Origin: Bacteroidota bacterium
GTDB lineage: Bacteria > Bacteroidota > Bacteroidia > Chitinophagales > S012-47
Assembly: GCA_024276745.1 (NCBI GenBank)
Contig: JAJRWN010000037.1
Coordinates: forward strand, 1-34,583
DNA: 34,583 nucleotides
Reading direction: 5' to 3'
The translations under genes were made by a program, and so were the position numbers. The notes beneath the pieces are model-generated. The model was given only the letters and a program-made list of their open reading frames with translations. It ran no database searches and was not told the origin of the DNA. How positions within the stretch are numbered: position 1 is the first letter of the stretch; every line of letters begins with the position of its first letter. Positions 17,742 through 24,435 of the stretch are shown here, in pieces.

Positions 17742-17870
17742 ATGAAAGATTGTTGCAGGGAATTATCAGATACTAAAAACAATAAAAAAAGAAAAATCCC
17801 TTTTTGGGCTTTGCTGGCAACAGCTATAATGTTGCTGATAACATTTTTTGAAGTATTTGTTATTCGCTAA
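17742..17870 (+). CDS. small single-pass membrane protein with N-terminal Cys pair
   Basis: 42 residues, shorter than common gene-finder limits. The start ATG lies 6 bp after the HMA gene stop. The sequence begins MKDCCRELSD, followed by a Lys/Arg-rich stretch (KNNKKRKIP) and one hydrophobic helix of about 21 residues (FWALLATAIMLLITFFEVFVI) ending in Arg. The positive-inside rule puts the Cys-Cys N-terminus in the cytoplasm. Spacing, strand, amino-acid composition and membrane topology all support a real gene in the operon. The function is unknown; the Cys pair next to metal transporters suggests a metal-binding or chaperone-docking role (inference). I do not recognise a family. Confidence 0.65.
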   Translation: MKDCCRELSDTKNNKKRKIPFWALLATAIMLLITFFEVFVIR

Positions 17871-17945
17871 TTCAATAAACATTTATTAAACCAATGGCAA
17901 AAGCCTGAAACATCAATTATTATTAATCATTAAATTTTTTAAAAA

Positions 17946-18278
17946 ATGAAAAAATCAATTTTTATCTGGACACTTGCCGGAGCTTTTATCGGTAGTGCAT
18001 TTTTCCTGAGTTCCTGTGGTGGATCATCGGAAAAAAGTAACGAAACCGAACAACATGAACACATGAACGGAGAAGATCATGACCATGGAGACATGGACCA
18101 TCATGATATGGATAACATGGACAACATGGATATGGACAACATGGATATGGATTCTACCATGCACAGCAGTAATGAAAGTGGTAAAGTTTATTACTGCCCC
18201 ATGCATCCCGATCAAACAGCCGATCACGAAGGGCAATGTCCCGAATGTGGAATGAATATGAAATTAAAAGAAAGTTAA
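17946..18278 (+). CDS. Met/His/Asp-rich lipoprotein with heavy-metal-binding domain
   Basis: 110 residues. The lipoprotein signal ends in FFLSSC (Cys24). Residues ~36-72 are a low-complexity segment dominated by His, Met and Asp (HEHMNGEDHDHGDMDHHDM followed by DNMDNMD repeats), suited to binding Cu(I)/Ag(I) through Met and Cu(II) through His. Residues 82-105 are a heavy-metal-binding domain with YYCPMHPD and CPECGMNM, the same motif as in the adaptor protein of this operon. It would be anchored to a membrane facing the periplasm or surface and act as a metal buffer or donor to the efflux pump. The Met/Asp coding part contains an exact 15-bp tandem duplication. Confidence 0.85.
   Translation: MKKSIFIWTLAGAFIGSAFFLSSCGGSSEKSNETEQHEHMNGEDHDHGDMDHHDMDNMDNMDMDNMDMDSTMHSSNESGKVYYCPMHPDQTADHEGQCPECGMNMKLKES
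18121..18150 (+). repeat. 15-bp tandem repeat coding for NMDMD
   Basis: ACAACATGGATATGG occurs twice in direct contact (18121-18135 and 18136-18150) within the Met/Asp-rich part of the lipoprotein gene. Multiples of three would expand or contract the metal-binding tract without a frameshift. Confidence 0.8.
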
Positions 18279-18294
18279 TTTGGTGATTATTGAA

Positions 18295-18411
18295 ATGGGA
18301 CCCGGATCAGGAATTATCGTACTCATTGTTTTGCAACATCTCCTCACCAGGATTGTGCGAAATCCTGTCCGGGAATCCCACCATTTATTAAACCTAAAAG
18401 TATTAAAATGA
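18295..18411 (+). CDS. possible 38-residue small protein overlapping the next lipoprotein gene
   Basis: The ORF starts ATGGGACCC and ends in a TGA that overlaps the next gene's ATG as ATGA, the classic translational-coupling arrangement. The product begins MGPGSGIIVLIVLQHLLTRI and continues with a basic stretch VRNPVRESHHLLNLKVLK. The first half is a short hydrophobic, possibly amphipathic helix. No ribosome binding site is obvious. The same DNA can fold into a long imperfect hairpin (18297-18379), so the region may be RNA structure rather than a gene. I do not recognise a family. Confidence 0.3.
   Translation: MGPGSGIIVLIVLQHLLTRIVRNPVRESHHLLNLKVLK
18297..18379 (+). ncRNA. 83-nt imperfect intercistronic hairpin
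   Basis: GGGA-CCCGGA-TCAGGA (18297-18312) can pair with TCCTG-TCCGGG-AATCCC (18363-18379), giving three short stems of 4-6 bp separated by small bulges and a loop of about 50 nt. No T-tract follows, so it is not a standard terminator. It could stabilise, process or attenuate the operon mRNA (inference). Confidence 0.4.
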
Positions 18412-18839
18412 TTAAAAGTTCAATGATTATTGCTGTACTTGCATTAATTGCAATTACAGGATGCAAAAAAAAAGAAATTTCTTCGAGTGACCAGCTTGCG
18501 GCCGAACAATTAACCGAATGGCGGCTGAAAACAAAAGCTTATAACGATTCATTGCAGGATTGTCATGATCAGCAATTAAATTGTGATTCACTCTTTACCA
18601 GTCATCTGGACAGCATGTACCATGTTTGTGATTCACTCTTTACCGTATATCACGATATGTATTCACATAACTATGTTTTTGATGATCATCATCATGATAA
18701 TCATGGTGGAATGCATCATAATGGCAACAACGGTAATGGTGGAGGACATGATCATTCAAACCATCCGAACGGGCATCATCAAAGCGATCATGATATGATG
18801 GATTCTATTCATGTTGCTCATAAACCTTTACATCCTTAA
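18408..18839 (+). CDS. His-rich lipoprotein
   Basis: 143 residues. The lipoprotein signal is MIKSSMIIAVLALIAITGC (Cys19). Residues ~25-85 are helical and polar, with repeated Asp-Ser-Leu and Cys residues (QDCHDQQLNCDSLF, HVCDSLFTVYHDMY). Residues ~85-143 are strongly His- and Asn/Gly-rich (DDHHHDNHGGMHHN, GGGHDHSNHPNGHHQSDHD). It resembles no family I can name. Composition and operon position suggest an envelope metal sponge, for example for Cu(II), Zn or Ni. A 19-bp exact repeat inside the gene duplicates the CDSLFT unit. The start overlaps the TGA of the possible small ORF upstream, and the stop is 6 bp before the next gene. Confidence 0.75.
   Translation: MIKSSMIIAVLALIAITGCKKKEISSSDQLAAEQLTEWRLKTKAYNDSLQDCHDQQLNCDSLFTSHLDSMYHVCDSLFTVYHDMYSHNYVFDDHHHDNHGGMHHNGNNGNGGGHDHSNHPNGHHQSDHDMMDSIHVAHKPLHP
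18581..18644 (+). repeat. in-frame 19-bp direct repeat inside the His-rich lipoprotein gene
   Basis: TTGTGATTCACTCTTTACC occurs at 18581-18599 and again at 18626-18644. The copies are 45 bp (15 codons) apart in the same frame, giving two CDSLFT units. This looks like a recent internal duplication. Confidence 0.75.
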
Positions 18840-18845
18840 TAATTT

Positions 18846-19406
18846 ATGATGAAAAAATTGATATACACGATTGGACTTTTGGCTTTTATGCTGCTCGGAG
18901 AAGTACATGCTTCTGCCCAGGAATTGTATCGCACCCGTAATTCAAAAATCGGATTTACCGGACTTTATCTTGGTAAGCCTTTCCACATGTATACTCAAAA
19001 AGCAATCATTTATTTAAATTATGAAACGGCCGAGTTAACGATCAATGTACAACTCAGTTCGTTTTACAGTCCGGATCATGATGTAGATTCTTTATTGAAC
19101 CTCTTAGCTGACAGACCTCTTTCTTTCGAGGGTAAATTGGGCTTGGATTATATCAATACCAAAAGCCATCCTTTGCTTGAATTTGAAGTAAGAGGTATTC
19201 TTGATTTAGGACAAACACAACATCCGATTCATTTTAACGGACGCTTACTTCACCTCACCGAGCAAGGTGAAGTAAGTTGTTTGCTTTCGCTTTACCCTCA
19301 GATTGATTTACAGGAATTTGAAATTCCTGTAGCAAACTATGGTTTTTACCCCATTATCCAGGGGCAGATTGATGAAGCAGTTCTGATAAAATCTAATGAC
19401 AATTAG
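18846..19406 (+). CDS. secreted YceI-like protein
   Basis: 186 residues with a signal peptide ending at about HASAQE; the start could also be the second ATG at 18849 (MKKLIY). The mature part (SKIGFTGLYLGKPFHM, KAIIYLNYETAELTINVQL, PLLEFEVRGILDLGQTQHPIHFNGRLLHL) is built of alternating beta-strands and resembles the YceI lipocalin-like fold that binds isoprenoids or other lipids in the periplasm. The match is by pattern only, and the usual YceI opening is not well conserved. It lies 6 bp after the His-rich lipoprotein gene and 37 bp before ndh. It could bind a quinone-like molecule for the neighbouring NDH-2 (inference). Confidence 0.5.
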   Translation: MMKKLIYTIGLLAFMLLGEVHASAQELYRTRNSKIGFTGLYLGKPFHMYTQKAIIYLNYETAELTINVQLSSFYSPDHDVDSLLNLLADRPLSFEGKLGLDYINTKSHPLLEFEVRGILDLGQTQHPIHFNGRLLHLTEQGEVSCLLSLYPQIDLQEFEIPVANYGFYPIIQGQIDEAVLIKSNDN

Positions 19407-19443
19407 CCCATAACGGATTGAATCCGGGCAAATCATTTACAGT

Positions 19444-20805
19444 ATGAAATATTGTTTTACAGGAGAAAAAATATGCATTCCGGAAACTAGCCTTCCCAGG
19501 GTAGTGGTTGTGGGGGGCGGGTTTGCCGGGATGTCATTTATCAAACAATTAAAGAACAAGGCTTTTCAGATTGTACTTATTGACCGCAATAATTTTCACA
19601 TGTTTCAACCATTGCTGTATCAAGTTGCTACCTGTGGCATTGAACCTGATAATATTTCATTTCCCTTGCGCAAAGAATTTAATGGGTATAAAAATTTCTT
19701 TTTCAGAATGGCCAATGTACTTGCCGTGGACACTGTAAATCATAATGTACTTACTGATATCGGTGAAATAGACTTCGATTATCTGGTACTTGCTACGGGC
19801 AGTTGCAATAATTATTTTGGAATGCAGGCTGTTGCCCAACATACTTTGGGTATGAAAACCGTGCAAGAAGCATTGGATATAAGAAGTTTAATATTGCAAA
19901 ATCTGGAAAAAGCGGTGATTACATGCGATTTGAACGAAAGAGATGCACTAAGCAATTTTGTAATAATCGGAGGCGGTCCTGCAGGGGTGGAAACAGCCGG
20001 TGCATTGGCCGAATTCAGAAAATATATCGTTCCTAAAGATTATCCTGACCTGGATGCTTCCCTGGTTAAGATATATCTCATCGAAGCCGGTTCTGAGTTA
20101 TTGGCAAGCATGTCGAAGAAAGCATCGGAAAGTACTTACCGGGCACTCGACAAAATGGGTGTTATACTTTTATTAAACACTAAAGTACTCGATTACGATG
20201 GTAAAAAAGTAATTATAGATGCTGGAAATCCTATATCAAGTCGAAGTGTGGTTTGGGCAGCCGGTGTCAAAGGGCAGGCTCCTGAAGGTTTCGATCAGGA
20301 AATATATACCAAAGGTCAAAGACTAAAAACAAATCTGTTTAACCGGGTGGAAGCTTTTGAAAATATTTATGCACTGGGCGATTTGGCTGCAATGGCTTCA
20401 TCACAGTATAAAAATGGTCATCCTATGCTTGCTCAGGTTGCTATTCAGCAAGGCCGCTGTTTGGGTAAAAATTTTCAACGTCAACTTCAGGGTAAATCTT
20501 TCCTTCCTTTTCATTATAACGACAAAGGAACAATGGCTACCATCGGAAGAAAAAAAGCTGTTGCCGAAATCGGCCGGATTAAAACTAATGGCTTCCTGGC
20601 ATGGTTACTTTGGTCTTTGGTTCATTTGGTTTCCATTAGTGGTTTTAGAAATAAATTAATAGTCGGACTTAACTGGATTTGGAGCTATATCACCTTCGAT
20701 CAGGGCAACCGGCTTATTATTCGAAAATTTACTGTTGCCGTTGCTTCAATAGAAGAAAAGCCCAATCCTATTAAAATTGATAACAAAAAAAATAATCCAT
20801 TATGA
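19444..20805 (+). CDS. ndh: type II NADH:quinone oxidoreductase (NDH-2)
   Basis: 453 residues. There are two Rossmann dinucleotide-binding motifs: VVVVGGGFAGMSFIKQL at residues ~20-36 for FAD and FVIIGGGPAGVETAGAL at ~170-186 for NAD(P)H. The quinone-side motif FHMFQPLLYQVATCGIEPDNI and the FAD-closing YALGDLAAM are typical of NDH-2. The C-terminus carries an amphipathic or hydrophobic anchor (GFLAWLLWSLVHLVSISGF, LIVGLNWIWSYITF). It passes electrons from NADH to quinone without pumping protons. Finding it inside a copper-type operon suggests it serves metal stress, perhaps keeping the quinone pool or metal reduced (inference). Its TGA overlaps the next ATG by four bases (ATGA), so it is translationally coupled to a PII-like protein. 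Confidence 0.88.
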   Translation: MKYCFTGEKICIPETSLPRVVVVGGGFAGMSFIKQLKNKAFQIVLIDRNNFHMFQPLLYQVATCGIEPDNISFPLRKEFNGYKNFFFRMANVLAVDTVNHNVLTDIGEIDFDYLVLATGSCNNYFGMQAVAQHTLGMKTVQEALDIRSLILQNLEKAVITCDLNERDALSNFVIIGGGPAGVETAGALAEFRKYIVPKDYPDLDASLVKIYLIEAGSELLASMSKKASESTYRALDKMGVILLLNTKVLDYDGKKVIIDAGNPISSRSVVWAAGVKGQAPEGFDQEIYTKGQRLKTNLFNRVEAFENIYALGDLAAMASSQYKNGHPMLAQVAIQQGRCLGKNFQRQLQGKSFLPFHYNDKGTMATIGRKKAVAEIGRIKTNGFLAWLLWSLVHLVSISGFRNKLIVGLNWIWSYITFDQGNRLIIRKFTVAVASIEEKPNPIKIDNKKNNPL

Positions 20806-21143
20806 AAGAAATAAAAGCATTCATCAGACCGGGTAAATTATTTCAGGTTTATGATGCACTAGGTAAAGCCGGGTTTCATGGTATTACCATCACCGAATGT
20901 GAAGGTACGGGCCGTTATTCCGACCCTGAAAAAGGGTTTCCTAGTTTGAAATTTCCTTTCCTGCACAGCAAGATGGTAAAACTTGAATTATTGGTATCAG
21001 ATGAAAATTTTGAACAGGCTTTTAAAATAATTCAAGATCATGCACATACCGGTGAGACCGGTGATGGTGTAATTGCCGCCTACGAAGTATTCCGGATTCT
21101 TCGCATCAGAACAGGAGAAGAAGGTCCTGTCGTAGTGCATTAA
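20802..21143 (+). CDS. PII-like (GlnB-fold) signalling protein
   Basis: 113 residues with the PII core: MKEIKAFIRPGKLFQVYDAL at the N-terminus, the B-loop TGETGDGVI and the C-terminal nucleotide-binding RIRTGEEG. The T-loop (GRYSDPEKGFPSLKFPFLH) has about the normal length, but Gln39 is replaced by Tyr and the uridylylated Tyr51 by Phe on my ungapped alignment. Classical 2-oxoglutarate sensing and GlnD modification are therefore unlikely, while ATP/ADP binding is plausible. No ammonium transporter or glutamine synthetase gene is nearby. It overlaps ndh by 4 bp and precedes copB by 38 bp. A divergent PII group encoded next to heavy-metal efflux genes is known from Proteobacteria (recalled as PII-NG), and this may be its Bacteroidota counterpart. 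The partner may be NDH-2 or a metal transporter (inference). Confidence 0.85.
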   Translation: MKEIKAFIRPGKLFQVYDALGKAGFHGITITECEGTGRYSDPEKGFPSLKFPFLHSKMVKLELLVSDENFEQAFKIIQDHAHTGETGDGVIAAYEVFRILRIRTGEEGPVVVH

Positions 21144-21181
21144 TTCGAACCCCGATTTTTAATTTCTAAAAACAAAGCACC

Positions 21182-23224
21182 ATGAAGCACGAACATAATC
21201 ATGAAGCAATGAAACACAATCATCAAAATCATAACATGAAAGATCATCACAATCATGGAGATCATCACCGGATGATGATTGCCGATTTTAAAAAACGCTT
21301 TTGGATATCACTGGCACTTACCTTTCCTGTTTTATTATTATCTCCTTTAATTCAACAATTTCTGGGTTACAGCCTAAGCATAGCCGGGCAAAACTATATC
21401 ATATTTGCGCTTTCGAGTATTGCATTCTTCTATGGAGGTTGGCCATTTTTGAAAGGGCTTTACGATGAAGTTTCAAAACGTAATCCGGGCATGATGACAT
21501 TGATTGCCGTAGCCATCAGTGTAGCCTATGTTTATAGTAGTGCTGTGGTTTTTGGTCTGCTTGGTAAAATGTTTTTCTGGGAGCTTGTTACCCTAATCGA
21601 TATCATGCTGATCGGTCACTGGATAGAAATGAAAAGCGTATTGGGTGCTTCCAGGGCATTGGAGCTATTGGTTAGCATGATGCCTTCCGAAGCCCATTTG
21701 GTTCAAGATGACCAGGTAAGTGACATTCCACTGGCTGAACTTAAAAAGGGTAATTTGATTTTAATAAAACCCGGTGAAAAGGTCCCTGCTGACGGAATAA
21801 TCACGGAAGGAGAAAGCTATCTGAATGAAAGTATGCTCACAGGTGAAAGTAAACCGGTATTAAAAGTACATAACGATAAAGTAATCGGTGGTTCTATCAA
21901 TGGCAACGGTTCTATCAAAGTAAAAGTTGAGCATACCGGAGAAGATTCATACTTGAATAAAGTCATTACACTTGTACAGGAAGCTCAAAAAACAAAGTCG
22001 AAAACACAACACCTGGCCAACCGGGCAGCCAAATGGTTGACTTATATTGCACTTACCGTTGGCTTTGCTACGCTGGCTGTTTGGCTGATTTTAGGCTTCG
22101 GATTCACCTATGCTTTGGAACGGATGGTTACCGTTATGGTGATTTCGTGCCCACATGCTCTTGGCTTGGCCGTACCTTTGGTAGTAGCCATTTCAACCGC
22201 TATCTCGGCACAAAATGGATTGTTAATCCGCAACCGGACAGCCTTTGAAAATGCACGGAAAATCTCTGCCATTGTTTTCGATAAAACCGGTACACTGACT
22301 ATGGGCGATTTTGGAGTGACCAGAATCACGGTTCTTGATCCGGCTTTTACGACCGAAAAATTATTATCCATGGCAGCAAGCCTTGAACAAAACTCAGAAC
22401 ATCCGATTGCAGTAGGTATTTTGCAAAAAGCCAAAAATATGAATATCCAAATCCCTTCTAACAAAGCTTTCAATGCCATTACCGGTAAAGGCGTTGAAGC
22501 GGTTATTGATGGAAAAAATATTAAAGTGGTCAGTCCCGGATATTTAAGCGAAAACAAGATTAAATTACAGAATAACGCCATGCTCGATAAAGCAGAAACA
22601 ATTGTTTTTGTTTTGGTAGATGAAGTATTGGCCGGATATATTGCTTTGGCCGATAAAGTAAGACCTGAATCAGCCGAAGCAATAAAAAAATTCAAATCGC
22701 AGGGAATACAAGTATTTATGGCTACGGGTGATAATAAAATTGTTGCCAAAGCAGTAAGCGATGAACTGCAACTAGATGGTTATTATGCAGAAGTATTGCC
22801 CCATGAGAAAGTAAACATTGTGAAAGACCTGCAACAAAAGGGACATTATGTAGCCATGACCGGAGACGGTGTTAACGATGCACCGGCACTTGCACAGGCC
22901 GATGTAGGTATTGCCGTAGGTTCGGGTACCGATATTGCAGCCGAAACAGCCGATATTATTCTGGTCAATTCCAATCCGAAAGATATTCTCAATCTTATTA
23001 TGTTTGGAAAAGCCACGTATAAAAAAATGATCCAAAACCTGGTATGGGCAACCGGATACAATGCTTTTGCCATACCATTGGCTGCCGGTGTTTTATACTC
23101 TGCCGGTATCGTTATGGGACCGGCTGTAGGTGCAGCACTGATGAGTTTAAGCACAGTCATTGTTGCTTTTAATGCTCAGTTGCTCAAAAGAAGTATTCAA
23201 TCAGGAAAGCCCATTGTTTCATAA
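21182..23224 (+). CDS. copB: copper/silver P-type ATPase, CPH (P1B-3, CopB) type
   Basis: 680 residues. The N-terminal ~31 residues are extremely His-rich (MKHEHNHEAMKHNHQNHNMK and onward) and replace the HMA domains of CopA-type pumps. The key motifs are the TGES loop at 220, the intramembrane metal motif Cys323-Pro324-His325 (ISCPHALGLAVP), the phosphorylation site DKTGTLT at Asp367, HP at 407 and GDGVND at 561-566. The last helix carries MSLSTVIVAFNAQ, typical of P1B-3. CPH in place of CPC marks the CopB group, associated with Cu(II) and Ag(I) export. It would pump metal from cytoplasm to periplasm, where CusCBA can expel it. It is followed 13 bp later by a DUF5676 membrane protein gene. 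Confidence 0.94.
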   Translation: MKHEHNHEAMKHNHQNHNMKDHHNHGDHHRMMIADFKKRFWISLALTFPVLLLSPLIQQFLGYSLSIAGQNYIIFALSSIAFFYGGWPFLKGLYDEVSKRNPGMMTLIAVAISVAYVYSSAVVFGLLGKMFFWELVTLIDIMLIGHWIEMKSVLGASRALELLVSMMPSEAHLVQDDQVSDIPLAELKKGNLILIKPGEKVPADGIITEGESYLNESMLTGESKPVLKVHNDKVIGGSINGNGSIKVKVEHTGEDSYLNKVITLVQEAQKTKSKTQHLANRAAKWLTYIALTVGFATLAVWLILGFGFTYALERMVTVMVISCPHALGLAVPLVVAISTAISAQNGLLIRNRTAFENARKISAIVFDKTGTLTMGDFGVTRITVLDPAFTTEKLLSMAASLEQNSEHPIAVGILQKAKNMNIQIPSNKAFNAITGKGVEAVIDGKNIKVVSPGYLSENKIKLQNNAMLDKAETIVFVLVDEVLAGYIALADKVRPESAEAIKKFKSQGIQVFMATGDNKIVAKAVSDELQLDGYYAEVLPHEKVNIVKDLQQKGHYVAMTGDGVNDAPALAQADVGIAVGSGTDIAAETADIILVNSNPKDILNLIMFGKATYKKMIQNLVWATGYNAFAIPLAAGVLYSAGIVMGPAVGAALMSLSTVIVAFNAQLLKRSIQSGKPIVS

Positions 23225-23237
23225 AAAAAATAATATT

Positions 23238-23522
23238 ATGAATATCTCATTCTTACATCCCGTAAAATTTGCATTTGCTTCAGCCATTGCAGGTTTGGCC
23301 TTTTATTTATCATGCGTAGTATTCATGGCTATTGCAGGCAATACAGGCACACTTTGGCTGTTCAACGCATTGCTTCACGGTCTCGATATTGGAACAATTA
23401 TCCGAAACCACGTACCTTTAAGTCAGGCAATTGCCGGTTCATTTATTACCGCTATATTGTTTGGAGGAACCGGTTGGTTAACAGCGTTCGTTTATAACCG
23501 CTTAATGGCTAAAACCACTTAA
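23238..23522 (+). CDS. DUF5676-like small membrane protein
   Basis: 94 residues from ATG 23238 (MNISFLHPVKFAFASAIAG). The frame is open from 23160, but that part lies inside copB. Two or three hydrophobic helices are visible: residues ~10-30 (KFAFASAIAGLAFYLSCVVF), a short middle segment, and ~63-85 (AIAGSFITAILFGGTGWLTAF), ending VYNRLM. The second helix followed by a Tyr-Asn-Arg-Leu end is typical of DUF5676 proteins, which are often found next to copper-resistance genes and have no known function. It starts 13 bp after copB. The match is by pattern and of medium certainty. Confidence 0.65.
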   Translation: MNISFLHPVKFAFASAIAGLAFYLSCVVFMAIAGNTGTLWLFNALLHGLDIGTIIRNHVPLSQAIAGSFITAILFGGTGWLTAFVYNRLMAKTT

Positions 23523-23578
23523 AATACAATTAGCAGATTTAAAAAAATCCTTTTTAATTTTACGAAAAACTAATCATC

Positions 23579-23824
23579 ATGACACAGCTAATATTTAAAA
23601 CCAATATGCATTGCGAAGGATGTGTCGCAAGCGTGAACAGTGCAATGGAAAAATTGGAGAGTATCGAATCGTGGCATACCGATTTGAATGATAAGAATCA
23701 TTTATTGGTGGTTGAAGCCGATGAAAGCCAAAAAGAAGTAATTATGCAGGCCGTTATAGATGCAGGATATTCAATTGAAACATTAGAAATAAAGAAAAAG
23801 AAATCCTGGTTTAGAAGAAAATAA
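23579..23824 (+). CDS. cytoplasmic HMA-domain copper chaperone (CopZ-like)
   Basis: 81 residues with no signal peptide. A single ferredoxin-like HMA domain has the metal site NMHCEGCVASV (two Cys in CxxC) and the typical second half (QKEVIMQAVIDAGYSIETL). The C-terminus is a basic tail (KKKKSWFRRK) that may hold the protein near membranes or acidic partners. It should deliver Cu(I) to the CopB ATPase encoded two genes upstream, which lacks its own HMA domain (inference). It lies 56 bp after the DUF5676 gene and 115 bp before the Cys-rich lipoprotein gene. Confidence 0.88.
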   Translation: MTQLIFKTNMHCEGCVASVNSAMEKLESIESWHTDLNDKNHLLVVEADESQKEVIMQAVIDAGYSIETLEIKKKKSWFRRK

Positions 23825-23831
23825 AGTATAA

Positions 23832-23862
23832 TCTGCATTAATTACTAAATAGATAATGCAGA
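23832..23862 (+). other. intercistronic hairpin before the Cys-rich lipoprotein gene
   Basis: TCTGCATTA (23832-23840) pairs perfectly with TAATGCAGA (23854-23862) around a 13-nt loop. No T-tract follows. Two bases downstream is a short ORF of 18 codons (23864-23920, starting MKENKYLRAQLY) that ends 19 bp before the lipoprotein gene. Hairpin plus leader-sized ORF could be regulatory, but this is only suggestive. Confidence 0.4.
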
Positions 23863-23939
23863 AATGAAAGAAAATAAATACCTTAGAGCGCAATTATACG
23901 AAACGGATAAGATTTTTTAATTAACAAAAAACAAAGAAA

Positions 23940-24416
23940 ATGAAAAGAAATTCAATTTTAAGTTGGATGATTGCCTTGTTGCTCATTGGAGGTATGACGG
24001 CTATGTATTCATGTGGCGGTGATAATGACGATAATGAAAACAACGAAAACACCGAACAAAACGAAAACAATGAAAACACCAATGGCGATAATGATAATAC
24101 CGAAATGGTCGATAGTGTTGCTCCGGTAAGCGATACACTCACATCGGTTATGTATATTTGCCCAATGGGATGTGAAGGTTCGGAAAGTGCTGAACCCGGT
24201 AATTGTCCTTCATGTGGAATGGAAATGGTTGAAAAAACCAATGAAGAAAGTGCAAACACTTCCTGTAGCTGTCCGAAATGTACAGCAATGGCAAGCGGAA
24301 CTTGTAAAGACATGAGTAGTTGTAAAGACAAAAGTTCTTGCAAAGACAAGTGCAAAGACAACGACAAATGTGATAAAATGAAAGACAAATGTTGTGCATC
24401 TGCAACCGAAAGTTAA
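23940..24416 (+). CDS. lipoprotein with heavy-metal-binding motif and metallothionein-like Cys-rich tail
   Basis: 158 residues. The lipoprotein signal ends in AMYSC (Cys25). Residues ~28-55 are an Asn/Glu/Asp-rich linker. Residues 72-96 are a variant heavy-metal-binding domain, YICPMGCEGS with CPSCGMEM. Residues 109-152 contain ten Cys in 44 residues (109, 111, 114, 122, 128, 134, 138, 144, 151, 152), mostly in CKD or CK repeats such as SCKDKSSCKDKCKDNDKC. That density and the Lys pairing recall metallothioneins, yet the protein is exported and membrane-anchored. It probably chelates Cu(I)/Ag(I) outside the cytoplasm. I do not recognise a named family for the tail. The DUF302 gene follows after 19 bp. 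Confidence 0.82.
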   Translation: MKRNSILSWMIALLLIGGMTAMYSCGGDNDDNENNENTEQNENNENTNGDNDNTEMVDSVAPVSDTLTSVMYICPMGCEGSESAEPGNCPSCGMEMVEKTNEESANTSCSCPKCTAMASGTCKDMSSCKDKSSCKDKCKDNDKCDKMKDKCCASATES

Positions 24417-24435
24417 AACAAATATATTTTATTAT

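Noticed and set aside
18661-18800. CAT/GAT-rich stretch that looks like a simple repeat or CRISPR-like array
   Set aside because: It is coding sequence for the His/Asp-rich tail of a lipoprotein; repeat units are irregular and follow codons.
19414-19426. Inverted repeat CGGATT-G-AATCCG before ndh
   Set aside because: Too short, with a one-base spacer; only a 4-bp hairpin could form and no family site is recognised.
22108-22749. 213-residue open frame on the minus strand inside copB
   Set aside because: Fully antisense to conserved P-type ATPase motifs; its sequence is low in recognisable motifs and arises from the codon pattern of copB.
23160-23237. Longer N-terminus for the DUF5676-like protein
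   Set aside because: Lies within the copB coding region; ATG 23238 follows the copB stop and gives a normal-length membrane protein.
23921-24388. 155-residue minus-strand frame, very Ser/Leu-rich
   Set aside because: Mirror image of the repetitive Asn/Glu/Cys-rich lipoprotein gene; composition is a by-product of the repeats.
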